64,000 bases of DNA from Arthrobacter sp. StoSoilA2 (GCF_019977195.1 NZ_AP024643.1:310001-374000); one strand, 5' to 3'. Counted from the stretch's first letter, positions 43,860 to 54,300 are shown. The notes: a model not told the origin generated them from the letters alone. Numbers and translations: made by a program.

Positions 43860-45482
43860 ATGAACCGCTTCGTGGATCTGTATTGGCAACGACTCCGCCG
43901 CGATCGTTGGCAGCTCCTGAGCTGGGTTGCTTCCATCGGTGCACTCGCCTATTTCGCCACAACAGCGGTGGCGTCGGCATATGGTGACGATGCTTCCCGC
44001 GCCGAGATCCTGCATATTGCCACGGCCACCCCGGCTATCTTGATACTCCGCGGCTTCGTCCGCGGCCCTGCCCTGGACGCGTTTACGTTTTTCCAGATCT
44101 TCGCCTTCCTGGGTGTCCTTGCCGGTTTGATGAATACCTTCCTGGCGGTGCGGCATACGCGCGCCGAAGAGGAAGCGGGCCGTGCCGAGCTCGTCGCCTC
44201 CACGGCTGCGGGACGTTGGATGCCGCTTGCGGCGACCATGACTCATGGGCTCGCTGCAAACGTACTGGTGGCCGCAGCCGTCACGTTCGGCTTTGTGGCC
44301 GGCGGGCTCGATGCCGCGGGCTCGCTGGTTGCCGGTCTTGCGGCCGGAGCCATTGGATTGGCTTTTCTCACGGTCGGATTGCTCGCGTCCGAGTTCATGA
44401 GCACCTCGCGTGGGGCAAACGGAGCGGCGGCAGGGCTAGTGGTTGCCGCCTATCTTTTGCGTGGTTTCGGGGACGCGACCGGCGAGGTCAGCCAGGACGG
44501 CCTCACTGTCACGGCAGCTTGGCCGAGCTGGGTTTCGCCCATCGGTTGGGGACAACAGACTTTTGCCTACACCGGAAACCGATTGTGGCCCCTGCTGCTT
44601 CCGCTGGGCCTTGGCGTCGCATGCGCCTCGCTTACCGCCGTCGTCATGTCCAGGCGCGATGTTGGCGCAAGCGTGCTGGCTGGACGTCGTGGCCGGACGG
44701 ACGCCCGCCGCTCACTCCGCGGACCCTTCGCCCTGGCACTACGACTCCAGCAGGGCGCTATCGTCAGCTGGTGCATTGGCGGGTTCATCGCAGGGCTGCT
44801 CACCGGCGCCCTCGGCGCTGCCATCCAGCAGGTCAGCATCACGAATTCCTCCGTCACAGCGATCCTTAGGGCCATGATCGAGGCGCAAGGCACATCCATG
44901 ACGCAGCTGGTCATCGCTGTCCTCTTTGAAATTGGTGGCATCCTGGCGGCGGCCTGCGGACTCCAGGCCGTTCTGCGATTGCGGCAGGAAGAAGTGGCGG
45001 GCACAGCCGAGCTGGTGCTTTCGGAACCGCTGGGGCGGATTCGTTGGTTTGGCAGCTTCCTCGGCCTTGGTGCGGCCTCGGTGGTGCTCGTTATGGTGTT
45101 CGCGGCATTCGGTGCCTGGTATTCCTTGCTGGTCTCCGGTGAATCAGTTGTTGAAGTGGGCAACGTATGGGAAACCGCCGGGGCTCAAATCCCGGCTGCC
45201 CTGCTCTACCTGGCGTTGCCCGCGGCGGTTTTTGTGACCTTTCCGCGGGCTACTGTTCCGGCGGGCTGGGCGTTGCTGGCGTTGGGCGTGGTGCTGGGGG
45301 TCTACGGCGGAATGCTTGGCTTCGACAAGTCGCTCAGGGACCTGTCTCCGTTTACGCACTCGCCAGTGGTTACCACCAGCGGAACCGATTGGAGCGGCGG
45401 CTTTTGGATGCTCGGGATTGGCGCGGCGCTTGTGGTGTTCGCGTTCGTTGCCGTACGGCGTCGAGAGGTTGGCACTGCCTGA
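43860..45482 (+). CDS. ABC-2 exporter permease, double length
   Basis: A 540-residue membrane protein with about twelve hydrophobic segments, equivalent to two six-helix permease halves in one chain. It starts one base after the ATPase stop. Similar ATPase-plus-large-permease pairs are common in actinobacteria and are often annotated as polyketide or antibiotic exporters. N-terminal part reads RFVDLYWQRLRRDRWQLLSW, typical of the type. Confidence 0.88.
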   Translation: MNRFVDLYWQRLRRDRWQLLSWVASIGALAYFATTAVASAYGDDASRAEILHIATATPAILILRGFVRGPALDAFTFFQIFAFLGVLAGLMNTFLAVRHTRAEEEAGRAELVASTAAGRWMPLAATMTHGLAANVLVAAAVTFGFVAGGLDAAGSLVAGLAAGAIGLAFLTVGLLASEFMSTSRGANGAAAGLVVAAYLLRGFGDATGEVSQDGLTVTAAWPSWVSPIGWGQQTFAYTGNRLWPLLLPLGLGVACASLTAVVMSRRDVGASVLAGRRGRTDARRSLRGPFALALRLQQGAIVSWCIGGFIAGLLTGALGAAIQQVSITNSSVTAILRAMIEAQGTSMTQLVIAVLFEIGGILAAACGLQAVLRLRQEEVAGTAELVLSEPLGRIRWFGSFLGLGAASVVLVMVFAAFGAWYSLLVSGESVVEVGNVWETAGAQIPAALLYLALPAAVFVTFPRATVPAGWALLALGVVLGVYGGMLGFDKSLRDLSPFTHSPVVTTSGTDWSGGFWMLGIGAALVVFAFVAVRRREVGTA

Positions 45483-45511
45483 ACCGCCCTCAAGCAGAGG
45501 ACAATAGTTAA

Positions 45512-45527
45512 GTCTGGTATTTCAGAC
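45512..45527. promoter_or_regulatory. Inverted repeat GTCTG-N6-CAGAC ahead of iclR
   Basis: GTCTGGTATTTCAGAC is a perfect 5-bp inverted repeat with a 6-base spacer, 129 bases before the IclR start. It is a reasonable autoregulatory operator, but only one copy was found. Confidence 0.4.
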
Positions 45528-45655
45528 ACCGTAGTGGAAGTGCGGGCTGGCGCCGCGCCGCTTAAGAGGGCACGCTTGAGTACGGGATACCGGACACGTC
45601 GGGCCGGGAGAGGCTGGACGGTGTCCCCTTCAGCAGTCTTGAGCAGTGAGGAACC

Positions 45656-46462
45656 ATGACAACCACGCCACTGGCACCAGGCAAGGCCACGTCCAAGGTC
45701 CCTGCCGCCGAAAATACGCTTCGCATCCTGAAACTTCTGGCCTCGCGCCGGGGGCCGATGGCGGCGTCGAACATTGCGACGGCGCTCGGCCTGCCCCGCT
45801 CCAGCGTCTACCACCTGCTCGGCGTCATGGAGGCCAACGGCTTCGTCCTGCATCTGCACGAAGAGCAGCGCTATGGACTCGGCATCAGCGCCTTCGAGCT
45901 CAGCTCGGCCTATTCGCGGCAGGAGCCCTTGTCGCGTCTCGGCCGGCCCATGCTGGCCTCGCTCGTGGACGCGATCGGCGAAAGCGCGCACCTCGCCGTG
46001 CTTCACGGCCGCGACGTCCTTTACATCGTGGAGGAACGTGCCAAGAACCGCCCAAGCCTGGTGACCGACGTCGGAGTCCGCCTGCCCAGCCACCTCACCG
46101 CGTCGGGCCGTGCGATCCTGGCGGCCCTGCCAAAGTCACAGGTTCGCGCCCTGTACCCGAACGCCGCCGCCTTCACATCGCGCCACGAGGTCGAATTCCC
46201 GATCATGAAGTACTCCGCCTTGTCCTCCCATCTGGACCAGGTGCGGCAGCGTGGCTACGCCACGGAAAACGGCGAGATCACGCCTGGATTCGGCTCTATC
46301 GCCGCCGCTGTGACTGACCATGTGGGATGGCCGACGGCGGCAGTCGCCGTTACGTTCCTGGAGGACAAAGTGCCGGCTGAGCAATGGCCGGTACTGGCTG
46401 CGCGCATCCGCAAGGCTGCCGACGAATTGTCGGTGCGCATTCACGGACGACCGGCTGGCTAG
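45656..46462 (+). CDS. IclR-family transcriptional regulator
   Basis: A 268-residue IclR protein. N-terminal winged helix: ENTLRILKLLASRRGPMAASNIATALGLPRSSVYHLLGVM. The effector domain follows with LGISAFELSSAYSRQEPLSRLGRPMLASL and RAILAALPKSQVRAL. Its position ahead of hutU suggests, without proof, a role in histidine utilisation. Confidence 0.92.
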   Translation: MTTTPLAPGKATSKVPAAENTLRILKLLASRRGPMAASNIATALGLPRSSVYHLLGVMEANGFVLHLHEEQRYGLGISAFELSSAYSRQEPLSRLGRPMLASLVDAIGESAHLAVLHGRDVLYIVEERAKNRPSLVTDVGVRLPSHLTASGRAILAALPKSQVRALYPNAAAFTSRHEVEFPIMKYSALSSHLDQVRQRGYATENGEITPGFGSIAAAVTDHVGWPTAAVAVTFLEDKVPAEQWPVLAARIRKAADELSVRIHGRPAG

Positions 46463-46485
46463 GCCCTTCGCATAGTCGATCCGCC

Positions 46486-46959
46486 CTAGTCGCCACGCGG
46501 CTTCGGTTCGCCGGGCTTCAGCGTGCCCGGTTCCGTGGCCTCGCGCTCGACGAGTCTGCGGAAGGTCTCCAGCTCACCGCGGAAGCTGCCCCGGTAGGAT
46601 CCCATGGCGAAAATCCGCCCGAAGATCGCCGCGATGAATCCCCGGGTTACGAACTCCTGGTGGATGCGCGTGCCGCCTGCCTCGGGAGCAAACCTCACAT
46701 CCGACTCGCCCTTGAGGATCGCGTTGCCGAACCGTGTGCGGATGTGCCAAGGCCGTTCGACGGCGAGGATCTCCGTGGGGCTGGCCATCCGTCCGAACCA
46801 CACCGTGTAGCGGCTGCCGACCTGGTCGACCGAGCCGGTGCGATCGGTCACGCGGGTGACTCCGCCGATCCATTCCTGGAACCGGTCCGGATCCGTCCAG
46901 GTCGCGAAAACCCGCTCCGGCGGAGCCGCAACCAAGGTAGTCACTCGGAACGTTGCCAT
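46486..46959 (-). CDS. SRPBCC/AHSA1-family protein
   Basis: A 157-residue START-like fold protein. MATFRVTTLVAAPPERVFATWTDPDRFQEWIGGV is the typical AHSA1/polyketide-cyclase-type start, with GSRYTVWFGRMASPTEILAVERP and a C-terminal GELETFRRLVE helix. Start at ATG 46959. Such proteins bind hydrophobic ligands; function here is unknown. Divergent from hutU. Confidence 0.85.
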   Translation of the reverse strand: MATFRVTTLVAAPPERVFATWTDPDRFQEWIGGVTRVTDRTGSVDQVGSRYTVWFGRMASPTEILAVERPWHIRTRFGNAILKGESDVRFAPEAGGTRIHQEFVTRGFIAAIFGRIFAMGSYRGSFRGELETFRRLVEREATEPGTLKPGEPKPRGD

Positions 46960-47166
46960 GGGTCCAGCATGCGCTCCTTCTCGCGCGAATGCGAGGGCTG
47001 GCCGTACTTCATCAGGACGCTTGGGCGGAGGAACGGCGAAGTGCGGCATGCGTCTGTAATCCCGGACAGCACCAGTTGAAAAGCCATTCCTGGGGCCTCG
47101 TAAAGGGGCTTTAGTAGAAGCAGAAGAACTTTCCACTACACACTTCCCAAAGACGAAGGAGTCATC

Positions 47167-48894
47167 ATGGCACCCGCCGATTTCACTACTGGTGCCCGTC
47201 CGGTTAAGGCCGCGCGGGGTACTGAGCTTACTGCCAAGTCGTGGCAGACCGAGGCGCCGTTGCGCATGTTGATGAACAACCTGGATCCGGAGGTTGCTGA
47301 GCGTCCGGATGATTTGGTGGTGTACGGCGGTACTGGCCGTGCGGTGCGTTCCTGGGCTGCCTTTGATGCGATTACCCGCACCCTGGAGACGATGGAGAAG
47401 GACGAAACCCTCCTGGTGCAGTCGGGCAAGCCGGTGGGTGTGTTCCGTACCCATGAGTGGGCTCCCCGTGTCCTGCTGGCGAACTCGAACCTGGTGGGGG
47501 ACTGGGCAACGTGGCCTGAATTCCGCCGCCTCGAGGCTGAGGGTTTGATGATGTACGGGCAGATGACTGCCGGGTCCTGGATTTACATCGGCACGCAGGG
47601 CATCCTGCAGGGCACGTATGAGACATTCGCCGCGGTGGGGAACAAGCTCGCCGCGGAGGGACGCCACCCGGCCCCCGCCGCCGAGGGCTCGTCCGAGGGC
47701 CCGTTGGCCGGCACCCTGACCCTGACCGGTGGGTGTGGTGGCATGGGTGGTGCGCAGCCGCTGGCGGTGACGTTGAATGATGGTGCGTGCCTGATCGTGG
47801 ATGTGGACGAGACCCGTTTGCGTCGCCGGGCGGGCAAGCGGTACCTGGACGAGGTTGAAACGGACCTGGACGCGGCGATCGCGAAGGTCCAGGCCGCGAA
47901 GGCCGAGCGCCGTGGCTGGTCGGTGGGGTATGTGGGCAACGCCGCTGAGGTGTTCCCGGAACTGCTCCGCCGCCACAAGGCCGGGGACGTGACCTTCGAT
48001 GTGGTCACCGACCAGACATCCGCGCATGACCCGTTGTCGTACCTGCCGGAGGGCATCACCGTGGCGGAGTGGCACACGGAGGCTGAGGCTGATCCGGAAG
48101 GGTTCACGAAGAAGGCCCAGGCCTCGATGGCCCGGCAGGTGCAGGCGATGGTGGAGTTCCAGGACGCCGGGGCTGAGGTGTTTGATTACGGCAACTCGAT
48201 CCGTGATGAGGCACGCAAGGGCGGCTATGAGCGGGCGTTCGAGTTCCCCGGGTTCGTCCCGGCGTACATCCGTCCGTTGTTCTGCGAGGGCCTGGGCCCG
48301 TTCCGCTGGGTCGCCCTGTCCGGGGACCCGGAAGACATTAGGGTCACGGACGAGGCGATCAAGGAGTTGTTCCCGGAGAACAAGCACCTGCACAAGTGGA
48401 TCGATGCGGCCCAGGAGCGGGTGGAGTTCGAGGGGTTGCCGGCGCGTATTTGCTGGCTCGGGTACGGCGAACGTGCCAAGGCCGGCCTGCTGTTCAACCA
48501 GTTGGTGGCCGAGGGCAAGGTCAAGGCCCCGATCGTGATCGGCCGTGACCACCTGGACTCCGGTTCGGTGGCGTCCCCGTACCGGGAGACCGAGTCCATG
48601 GCCGACGGGTCCGACGCGATTGCTGACTGGCCGTTGCTGAACGCCCTGATCAACACCTCCTCGGGTGCTACCTGGGTTTCGATCCACCACGGTGGCGGGG
48701 TGGGGATCGGCCGGTCCCTGCACGCCGGGCAGGTTTCCGTCGCTGACGGCACCGACCTGGCCGCGGAGAAGCTCGAGCGGCTCCTGACCAACGACCCCGG
48801 CATGGGCGTCATCCGCCACGTCGACGCCGGCTACGACCGCGCCGTCGAAGTCGCCAACGAACGCGGCGTCCGCATCCCCATGAACGAGAAGTAA
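47167..48894 (+). CDS. hutU: Urocanate hydratase
   Basis: A 575-residue urocanase, normal length for the family. Visible: VVYGGTGRAVRSW near the start, MTAGSWIYIGTQGILQGTYE, the NAD-binding GTLTLTGGCGGMGGAQPLAV and the LARICWLGYGER-like region (PARICWLGYGERAKAG). It converts urocanate to imidazolonepropionate using bound NAD, in the cytosol. AAGGAG ribosome site. HutH follows 4 bases after its stop, so the pair is co-transcribed. Confidence 0.97.
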   Translation: MAPADFTTGARPVKAARGTELTAKSWQTEAPLRMLMNNLDPEVAERPDDLVVYGGTGRAVRSWAAFDAITRTLETMEKDETLLVQSGKPVGVFRTHEWAPRVLLANSNLVGDWATWPEFRRLEAEGLMMYGQMTAGSWIYIGTQGILQGTYETFAAVGNKLAAEGRHPAPAAEGSSEGPLAGTLTLTGGCGGMGGAQPLAVTLNDGACLIVDVDETRLRRRAGKRYLDEVETDLDAAIAKVQAAKAERRGWSVGYVGNAAEVFPELLRRHKAGDVTFDVVTDQTSAHDPLSYLPEGITVAEWHTEAEADPEGFTKKAQASMARQVQAMVEFQDAGAEVFDYGNSIRDEARKGGYERAFEFPGFVPAYIRPLFCEGLGPFRWVALSGDPEDIRVTDEAIKELFPENKHLHKWIDAAQERVEFEGLPARICWLGYGERAKAGLLFNQLVAEGKVKAPIVIGRDHLDSGSVASPYRETESMADGSDAIADWPLLNALINTSSGATWVSIHHGGGVGIGRSLHAGQVSVADGTDLAAEKLERLLTNDPGMGVIRHVDAGYDRAVEVANERGVRIPMNEK

Positions 48895-48898
48895 GAAC

Positions 48899-50491
48899 AT
48901 GACCATCACATCGAACGAACAGCTCACCGTTACCCTCGGTTCCAGTGGCGTGACCCCGGAAGACGTCGTCGCCGTCGCACGCCACGACGCCAAGGTGACC
49001 ATTTCCCAGGAGGCCCTGGATAACGTTGCCAAGGTCCGGGCACACATCGACAGCCTCGCCACCAGCGATGTCCCCGCTTATGGGATCTCCACGGGCTTCG
49101 GTGCGCTGGCCAACCGCCACATCCCCAACGACCTCCGCACGCAGCTGCAGAAGTCGCTGATCCGCAGCCACGCAGCGGGCATGGGCCCGGCGGTCGAACG
49201 CGAAGTGGTCCGCGGCATCATGTTCCTCCGCGCCAAGACCCTGGCATCCGGCCGCACGGGTGTCCGTCCCGTGGTCCTGCAGACCATGGTGGACGTCCTC
49301 AATGCAGGCATTACCCCGCTGGTCCGCGAGTTCGGTTCGCTCGGTTGCTCCGGCGACCTCGCGCCGCTGTCCCACTGCGCACTGGTCCTGATGGGCGAAG
49401 GCGAAGCAACCGGTCCCGACGGCGAACTCTATGGTGTGCCCGGTAAGCAGACGGTCGCTGAGCTGCTCGCACAGCACGGCATCGAACCGGTCACGCTGGC
49501 GGAAAAGGAGGGCCTGGCCCTCGTCAATGGCACCGAAGGCATGCTCGGCATGCTCCTGATGGCCATCGCCGACATCCGTTTGTTGCTCGCGACGGCGGAC
49601 GTCACCGCCGCGCTCAGCGTTGAGGCGCTGCTGGGCACCGACCAGGTGTTCCTGCCGGAGCTCCACGCTGCCCTGCGTCCGCACCCCGGCCAGGCTGCCA
49701 GCGCGGACAACATGCTGCGCGTGCTGTCCAACTCGCCCATCGTCGCATCCCACCGGATCAACGACACCAAGGTCCAGGACGCCTACTCGCTGCGTTGTGC
49801 CCCTCAGGTTGCCGGTGCTGTCCGCGACACCGTGGACCACGCCGCACTGGTGGCTTCCCGTGAACTTGCCGCTGCGATCGACAACCCGGTTGTCCTGCCG
49901 GACGGCCGCGTCACGTCCAACGGCAACTTCCACGGTGCGCCCGTGGCCTATGTCCTGGACTTCCTGGCGATCGCCGTCGCGGACCTCAGCTCCATCGCAG
50001 AGCGCCGCACGGACCGCATGCTGGACCCGGCCCGCTCGCACGGACTCCCGGCGTTCCTCGCCGGCGACCCTGGCGTCGATTCCGGCCTCATGATCGCCCA
50101 GTACACGCAGGCCGGGCTCGTTTCGGACAACAAGCGCCTGGCCGTGCCGGCATCGGTGGACTCCATCCCGAGCTCCGCCATGCAGGAAGACCACGTGTCC
50201 ATGGGCTGGCATGCTGCCCGGAAGCTTCGCAAGGCCGTGGAGAATCTCCGCCGCGTCCTGGCCGTGGAGCTGGTCACCAGCGCCCGCGCCATCGACATGC
50301 GCACGCAGATGTCCGACGGCGAACTGACCCCGGGCCCGGCCGGCACGGCTGTGCTTGAGGTGCTTCGTGAAGTGGTCCAGGGACCGGGAACCGATAGGTT
50401 CCTGTCGCCCGAACTCGAAGCGGCTGACCGCCTGGTTGGCTCCGGTGCGGTCCGTGCGGCCGCCGAATCCGCCGTCGGGGTTTTGGCCTGA
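48899..50491 (+). CDS. hutH: Histidine ammonia-lyase
   Basis: A 530-residue lyase turning histidine into urocanate and ammonia. The prosthetic-group (MIO) triad lies in GSLGCSGDLAPLSHC as Cys150-Ser151-Gly152, instead of the more familiar Ala-Ser-Gly; the essential Ser is kept. Other family features are PAYGISTGFGALANRHI near residue 60, the active-site NGTEGMLG, and QDAYSLRCAPQV. It overlaps nothing and sits 4 bases after hutU. Confidence 0.97.
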   Translation: MTITSNEQLTVTLGSSGVTPEDVVAVARHDAKVTISQEALDNVAKVRAHIDSLATSDVPAYGISTGFGALANRHIPNDLRTQLQKSLIRSHAAGMGPAVEREVVRGIMFLRAKTLASGRTGVRPVVLQTMVDVLNAGITPLVREFGSLGCSGDLAPLSHCALVLMGEGEATGPDGELYGVPGKQTVAELLAQHGIEPVTLAEKEGLALVNGTEGMLGMLLMAIADIRLLLATADVTAALSVEALLGTDQVFLPELHAALRPHPGQAASADNMLRVLSNSPIVASHRINDTKVQDAYSLRCAPQVAGAVRDTVDHAALVASRELAAAIDNPVVLPDGRVTSNGNFHGAPVAYVLDFLAIAVADLSSIAERRTDRMLDPARSHGLPAFLAGDPGVDSGLMIAQYTQAGLVSDNKRLAVPASVDSIPSSAMQEDHVSMGWHAARKLRKAVENLRRVLAVELVTSARAIDMRTQMSDGELTPGPAGTAVLEVLREVVQGPGTDRFLSPELEAADRLVGSGAVRAAAESAVGVLA

Positions 50492-50521
50492 CGTCGAATA
50501 AAACGCTCATTTGATGGGCAA

Positions 50522-50574
50522 ATTTGTCACGTCCCGGAAATTGTTCGCAACGCAATCTCCGGGGCGTGACAAAT
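50522..50574. terminator. Long hairpin after hutH
   Basis: Arms 50522-50543 and 50553-50574 pair at 20 of 22 positions around a 9-base loop (TTGTCACG pairs with CGTGACAA and CCCGGA with TCCGGG). It lies 31 bases after the hutH stop and most likely ends the hut transcript, although there is no U-tract. Confidence 0.7.
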
Positions 50575-50688
50575 GTAGTAGAACTTATGGTGTACGTCAC
50601 GTCCACGTCAACGACGCCGTGGGCTTGACGGTCAACCGTTCATAACTCAATACACAACAGCGAACATCCACAAAGGGGTAGAAGTTCA

Positions 50689-50937
50689 ATGAAGGCACGT
50701 GGAGCAGTCCTCTCCAGACGAAACGCACACTCGGTTACGGTTTCGGACTGGAGGCAACTCAAGGTTGGCGAGCGCGTGGAGGTAGTCAAGTACGCGCACG
50801 TGATCGCGGCAGGGCTGATCGAGGAAGTCTCCGGCAGCGGAAATGTGGTGTGGCTTGAGCACTCAGGGCCGGGCGTCACCGAGGAAGGCAAGGAACTGTT
50901 CATGAAGTCCGACGGCGTGACTCTCCGCCGGGCGTAA
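50689..50937 (+). CDS. Small basic protein of 82 residues, unknown function
   Basis: MKARGAVLSRRNAHSVTVSDWRQLKVGERVEVVKY at the start, then a compact beta-rich region (GLIEEVSGSGNVVWLEHSGPGVTEEGKELFMKSDGVTLRR). It looks like a small SH3-like or KOW-like beta barrel, by eye only. GGGGTAGAAG ribosome site and a very strong terminator after it support a real, separately transcribed gene. No family recognised. Confidence 0.72.
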   Translation: MKARGAVLSRRNAHSVTVSDWRQLKVGERVEVVKYAHVIAAGLIEEVSGSGNVVWLEHSGPGVTEEGKELFMKSDGVTLRRA

Positions 50938-50940
50938 TGA

Positions 50941-50980
50941 AGCAAAAAGCCGGGGCTTGGGCCCCGGCTTTTTGCTTTTC
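50941..50980. terminator. Rho-independent terminator
   Basis: A perfect 16-bp stem (50941-50956 with 50961-50976, AGCAAAAAGCCGGGGC) with loop TTGG, with A-tracts and T-tracts on both sides, so it can end transcription from both directions. It serves the small gene at 50689 and the convergent gene at 51004. Confidence 0.9.
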
Positions 50981-51003
50981 TACTACAACTGCAATTACTA
51001 CTA

Positions 51004-51225
51004 TTACGCAGCGAGCACTTCGTGGGTTTGGCCGAAGGGAACGGATTCGTCCAGGGCCACTGTGTAGGTGCCGGGCTCGTGCCGGGTCACCAGAATGCCG
51101 CAGTTGGCATCTGCTGCTGCGTTCTTGATCAAAGCATCCACGGCGCGTTCAAGGCCGTCGTGGATCTCGTCTGCCTTGGAGAAGGACAGGCGAATTTCGC
51201 GTTCTGCAGTCATTGCAGCGGTCAT
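51004..51225 (-). CDS. Small protein of 73 residues, unknown function
   Basis: Starts at ATG 51225 after AGGAGG. MTAAMTAEREIRLSFSKADEIHDGLERAVDALIKNAAADANCGILVTRHEPGTYTVALDESVP. One cysteine; predicted alpha/beta. The shape of the sequence is that of a globular protein. No family recognised. Shares a terminator with the convergent gene at 50689. Confidence 0.7.
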   Translation of the reverse strand: MTAAMTAEREIRLSFSKADEIHDGLERAVDALIKNAAADANCGILVTRHEPGTYTVALDESVPFGQTHEVLAA

Positions 51226-51328
51226 TTGGGTGCCTCCTATTACTTGCCGCATGCGAGGGCGACCCGTCAATCATAGGACGTTTGACGCTAAATTTGTAAG
51301 ATGACCGGCAGTATTGGTGACCGACGCC

Positions 51329-54300
51329 TCATCTCCGGACCATGGCGCGAAGCAGCTTTACCGCGACGGAGAGCGCTGCAATGTCCACGGGACCGGGCTT
51401 GATGGCCTCCTTGATGGTCTCCTGGACGCGTGCCAGTTGTTCGATGTTTCCACGTTCCCAGTCCATGATTCGCTCCACTGGGTCTGACGTCGTGGGAGTC
51501 GCCGCACCAGAGATCCGGGGCGTGTGCCGCACTACCGCTTTGGTCATGTCCGCGAGCACCAGGTACATGTCATCCCGCAAAGCCGCACGTGCAAGCGACT
51601 CCCAGTGAGTGTCCCGGGGAAGCATGGTGATGTGCTGCAGGAGGGGGATGGCCGAGATCCTTTCGAAGACGGCGAAGTACACCTCAGCCACGGCGTCAAC
51701 GGGTTCCTGGAGTTCCTCGGCGATCGCGGAAATATCCAGCAAGCCGTAACTGACCAGCAGTTCCGAAGCCCGGACACCCAAAGCGTGGGGAATGCCCACT
51801 GAATCGGTGTAGGCCAGGCGCTCCTGCGAGTAGGCGAGGTTGATGCCGTGCAGGAAGCGCGTGAAGTTGGCCCGCATTACGGACATGGGCCGTTCGAGCC
51901 GTGCCAGGGCGTCATCAATGGGCTTGTCGCGGAAATCGTGGGTCACGTACCAGCGGACGGACCGGTCCAGCAACCGCCGCATGTCCAGGGCAACGGCTGC
52001 TCCATGCTCGCGGGGAGTGCTCGGCGGCAATTGGGCGATGGCGCCTGTGACGGCGTCAAAGTCCCAGATTTGCCGCATCACTACGAACGCCCGGGCCACC
52101 GCGGAGGCAGAAACCGTGGTTTCCTCCATCGCGCGGAAGGCGAACGCTATGCCGCCCATGTTGATCATGTCGTTGGCCACTACCGTGGCAACGATTTCCC
52201 GGCGCAGGGGATGCGTGGAGAGGTGTTCGCCGAACCGTTCCGAGACTTGCTTGGGGAAATAGCCGCGAAGGGTTTGAGAAAACCAAGGATCATCCGACAA
52301 ACCGCCCTCTGTGAGTTCGCGGGCGAGTTCGATCTTGGCGTAGGCGGCCAAAACGGCGAGTTCCGGAGTGGTTAGTCCCTTGCCCGTGAGGACCCGTGCT
52401 TGAAGTTCGGCGTTGCTGGGAAGATATTCGAGTTCCCTGTCCAGATCTGTGACTGACTCGAGCCAATCCATGGTCCGTTCAAAGCTGGGGCTCCATTCCA
52501 GCGCCAATTGCTTGTCATTGAGGAGCAGGACGTTCTGGTCATCGTTGGTTTTCAGGACGAGCCGTCCAACCTCGTCTTGGAGCGAGTGCAGGAATCCGGT
52601 TCTCTCTGCCGCAGACATCCTGCCTGCGGAGATCATGCGGTCAAGGAAGATCTTTATATTCACTTCATGGTCCGAACAATCCACGCCGGCTGAATTATCG
52701 ATCGCGTCGGTATTGACCAGGACGCCTGCCAAAGCTGCTTCGATCCGGCCGCGCTGGGTTACTCCAAGATTGCCGCCCTCGGCAATGATGTGCGCGCGCA
52801 GATCCCCGGCATTGACCCGGATGGCGTCGTTTGATTTATCTCCCACATCGGCATTGGACTCGGTGGATGCCTTGATATAGGTACCGATTCCGCCGTTGTA
52901 CAGGAGGTCCACAGGGGCAGTGAGGACTGCGCGGAGAAGCTCAGGCGGGCTCATCGCCAGCTGGCCATTCGCATCCGTGCCTTCAGCCAACCCCAGGGCG
53001 AGCCGGACTTGTTCCGTGATCAGGATGGATTTTTCCGTCCGGGCAAAGATTCCGCCGCCTTCGCTCAGCTTGGTGCGGTCATAATCGGCCCAGGAGGAGC
53101 GTGGCAGTTTGAAGAGCCGTTCCCGCTCGGCGTAGGAGACCTCGGGGTTCGGCGTAGGGTCAAGGAAAATGTGCCGGTGATCAAAGGCGGCTACGAGCTT
53201 GATGTGGTGGGAGAGGAGCATGCCGTTGCCAAAGACGTCTCCGCTCATGTCTCCGATGCCAACCACCGTGAAATCCTCGGCACGGCAATCCACCAGGAGT
53301 TCACTGAAATGGTGCCGCACGGATTCCCAAGCACCCCGGGCCGTGATCCCCATCTGCTTGTGGTCATAACCCACTGAGCCTCCGGAAGCGAAGGCGTCAC
53401 CCAACCAGAAGCCGTACTCCCCGGCAACGGCGTTGGCAATGTCGGAGAAGGTTGCTGTTCCCTTGTCAGCGGCCACAACGAGGTAGTAGTCGTCGCCATC
53501 GTGCCGCACCACCCGCGGTGGCGCGAGTACGCGGCCGCTGCTTCCGCCGTCGGGATCCGGCACCAGGTTGTCGGTGATATCCAGCAACCCGCGGATGAAT
53601 GTCCGGTAGCTTTCCTGACCTTCCGCGAACCAGGCAGCACGGTCCTCTGCCGGGTCCGGGAGCCGTTTGGGGAAGAACCCGCCTTTGGCTCCGGTGGGAA
53701 CAATCACGGCATTCTTGACCGTCTGGGCTTTGACGAGCCCCAGGATTTCCGTCCTGAAGTCTTCCCTCCTGTCCGACCACCGAAGGCCACCGCGGGCTAT
53801 CGGACCGAAACGCAGATGGACGCCTTCAACGCGCGGCGAATAGACCCAGATCTCGAATTTCGGGCGGGGCGCAGGGGCAGCCGGGATGCTGGCGGGGTTG
53901 AGCTTGAAGCTGATGAAGGGCTTGTTGAGATAGAAGTTCGTGCGGAGCGTGGCATCCACCAGGCTCGCCAGGGAACGCAGCAACCTGTCGGCGTCCAGGA
54001 CAGGGACGGCGTCGATGGCCTCCATCAGGTTCGTCCGGGCTCTATGAACGGCCTGGGTCCTGTGGCTGAGTTCGCTGCTTCCCTCTTCGAACAGATCGCC
54101 CCTGGCCGGCTTTGGCTCGCCATGACCGGAATTGAGGAGTTCCGGTTCAAACAAGTCCGGAGCGAAGCGGTCAGGATTGAATTTTGCCTCGAACAATTCA
54201 AGCAAGGCATGCGTGGCCAGGGCGTTCCCGCGGAGTGTGTCAGCGATGAAACCATAGGAGTTGGTGCTCCCGAGTTGGCGGAGGTACTTGGCATACGCGC

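Noticed and set aside
46486..49062. An 858-residue minus-strand open frame across the SRPBCC gene and hutU
   Set aside because: Only the first 474 bases at the left (46486-46959) read as a family-typical protein. The rest is antisense to hutU and has no domain pattern.
48809..50212. A 467-residue minus-strand frame across hutH
   Set aside because: Antisense to a firmly identified histidase; low-complexity Gly/Asp/Arg-rich translation with no recognisable domain.
50941..50980. The palindrome at 50941 as an operator
   Set aside because: The GC stem flanked by A- and T-tracts between two convergent stops is a textbook terminator.
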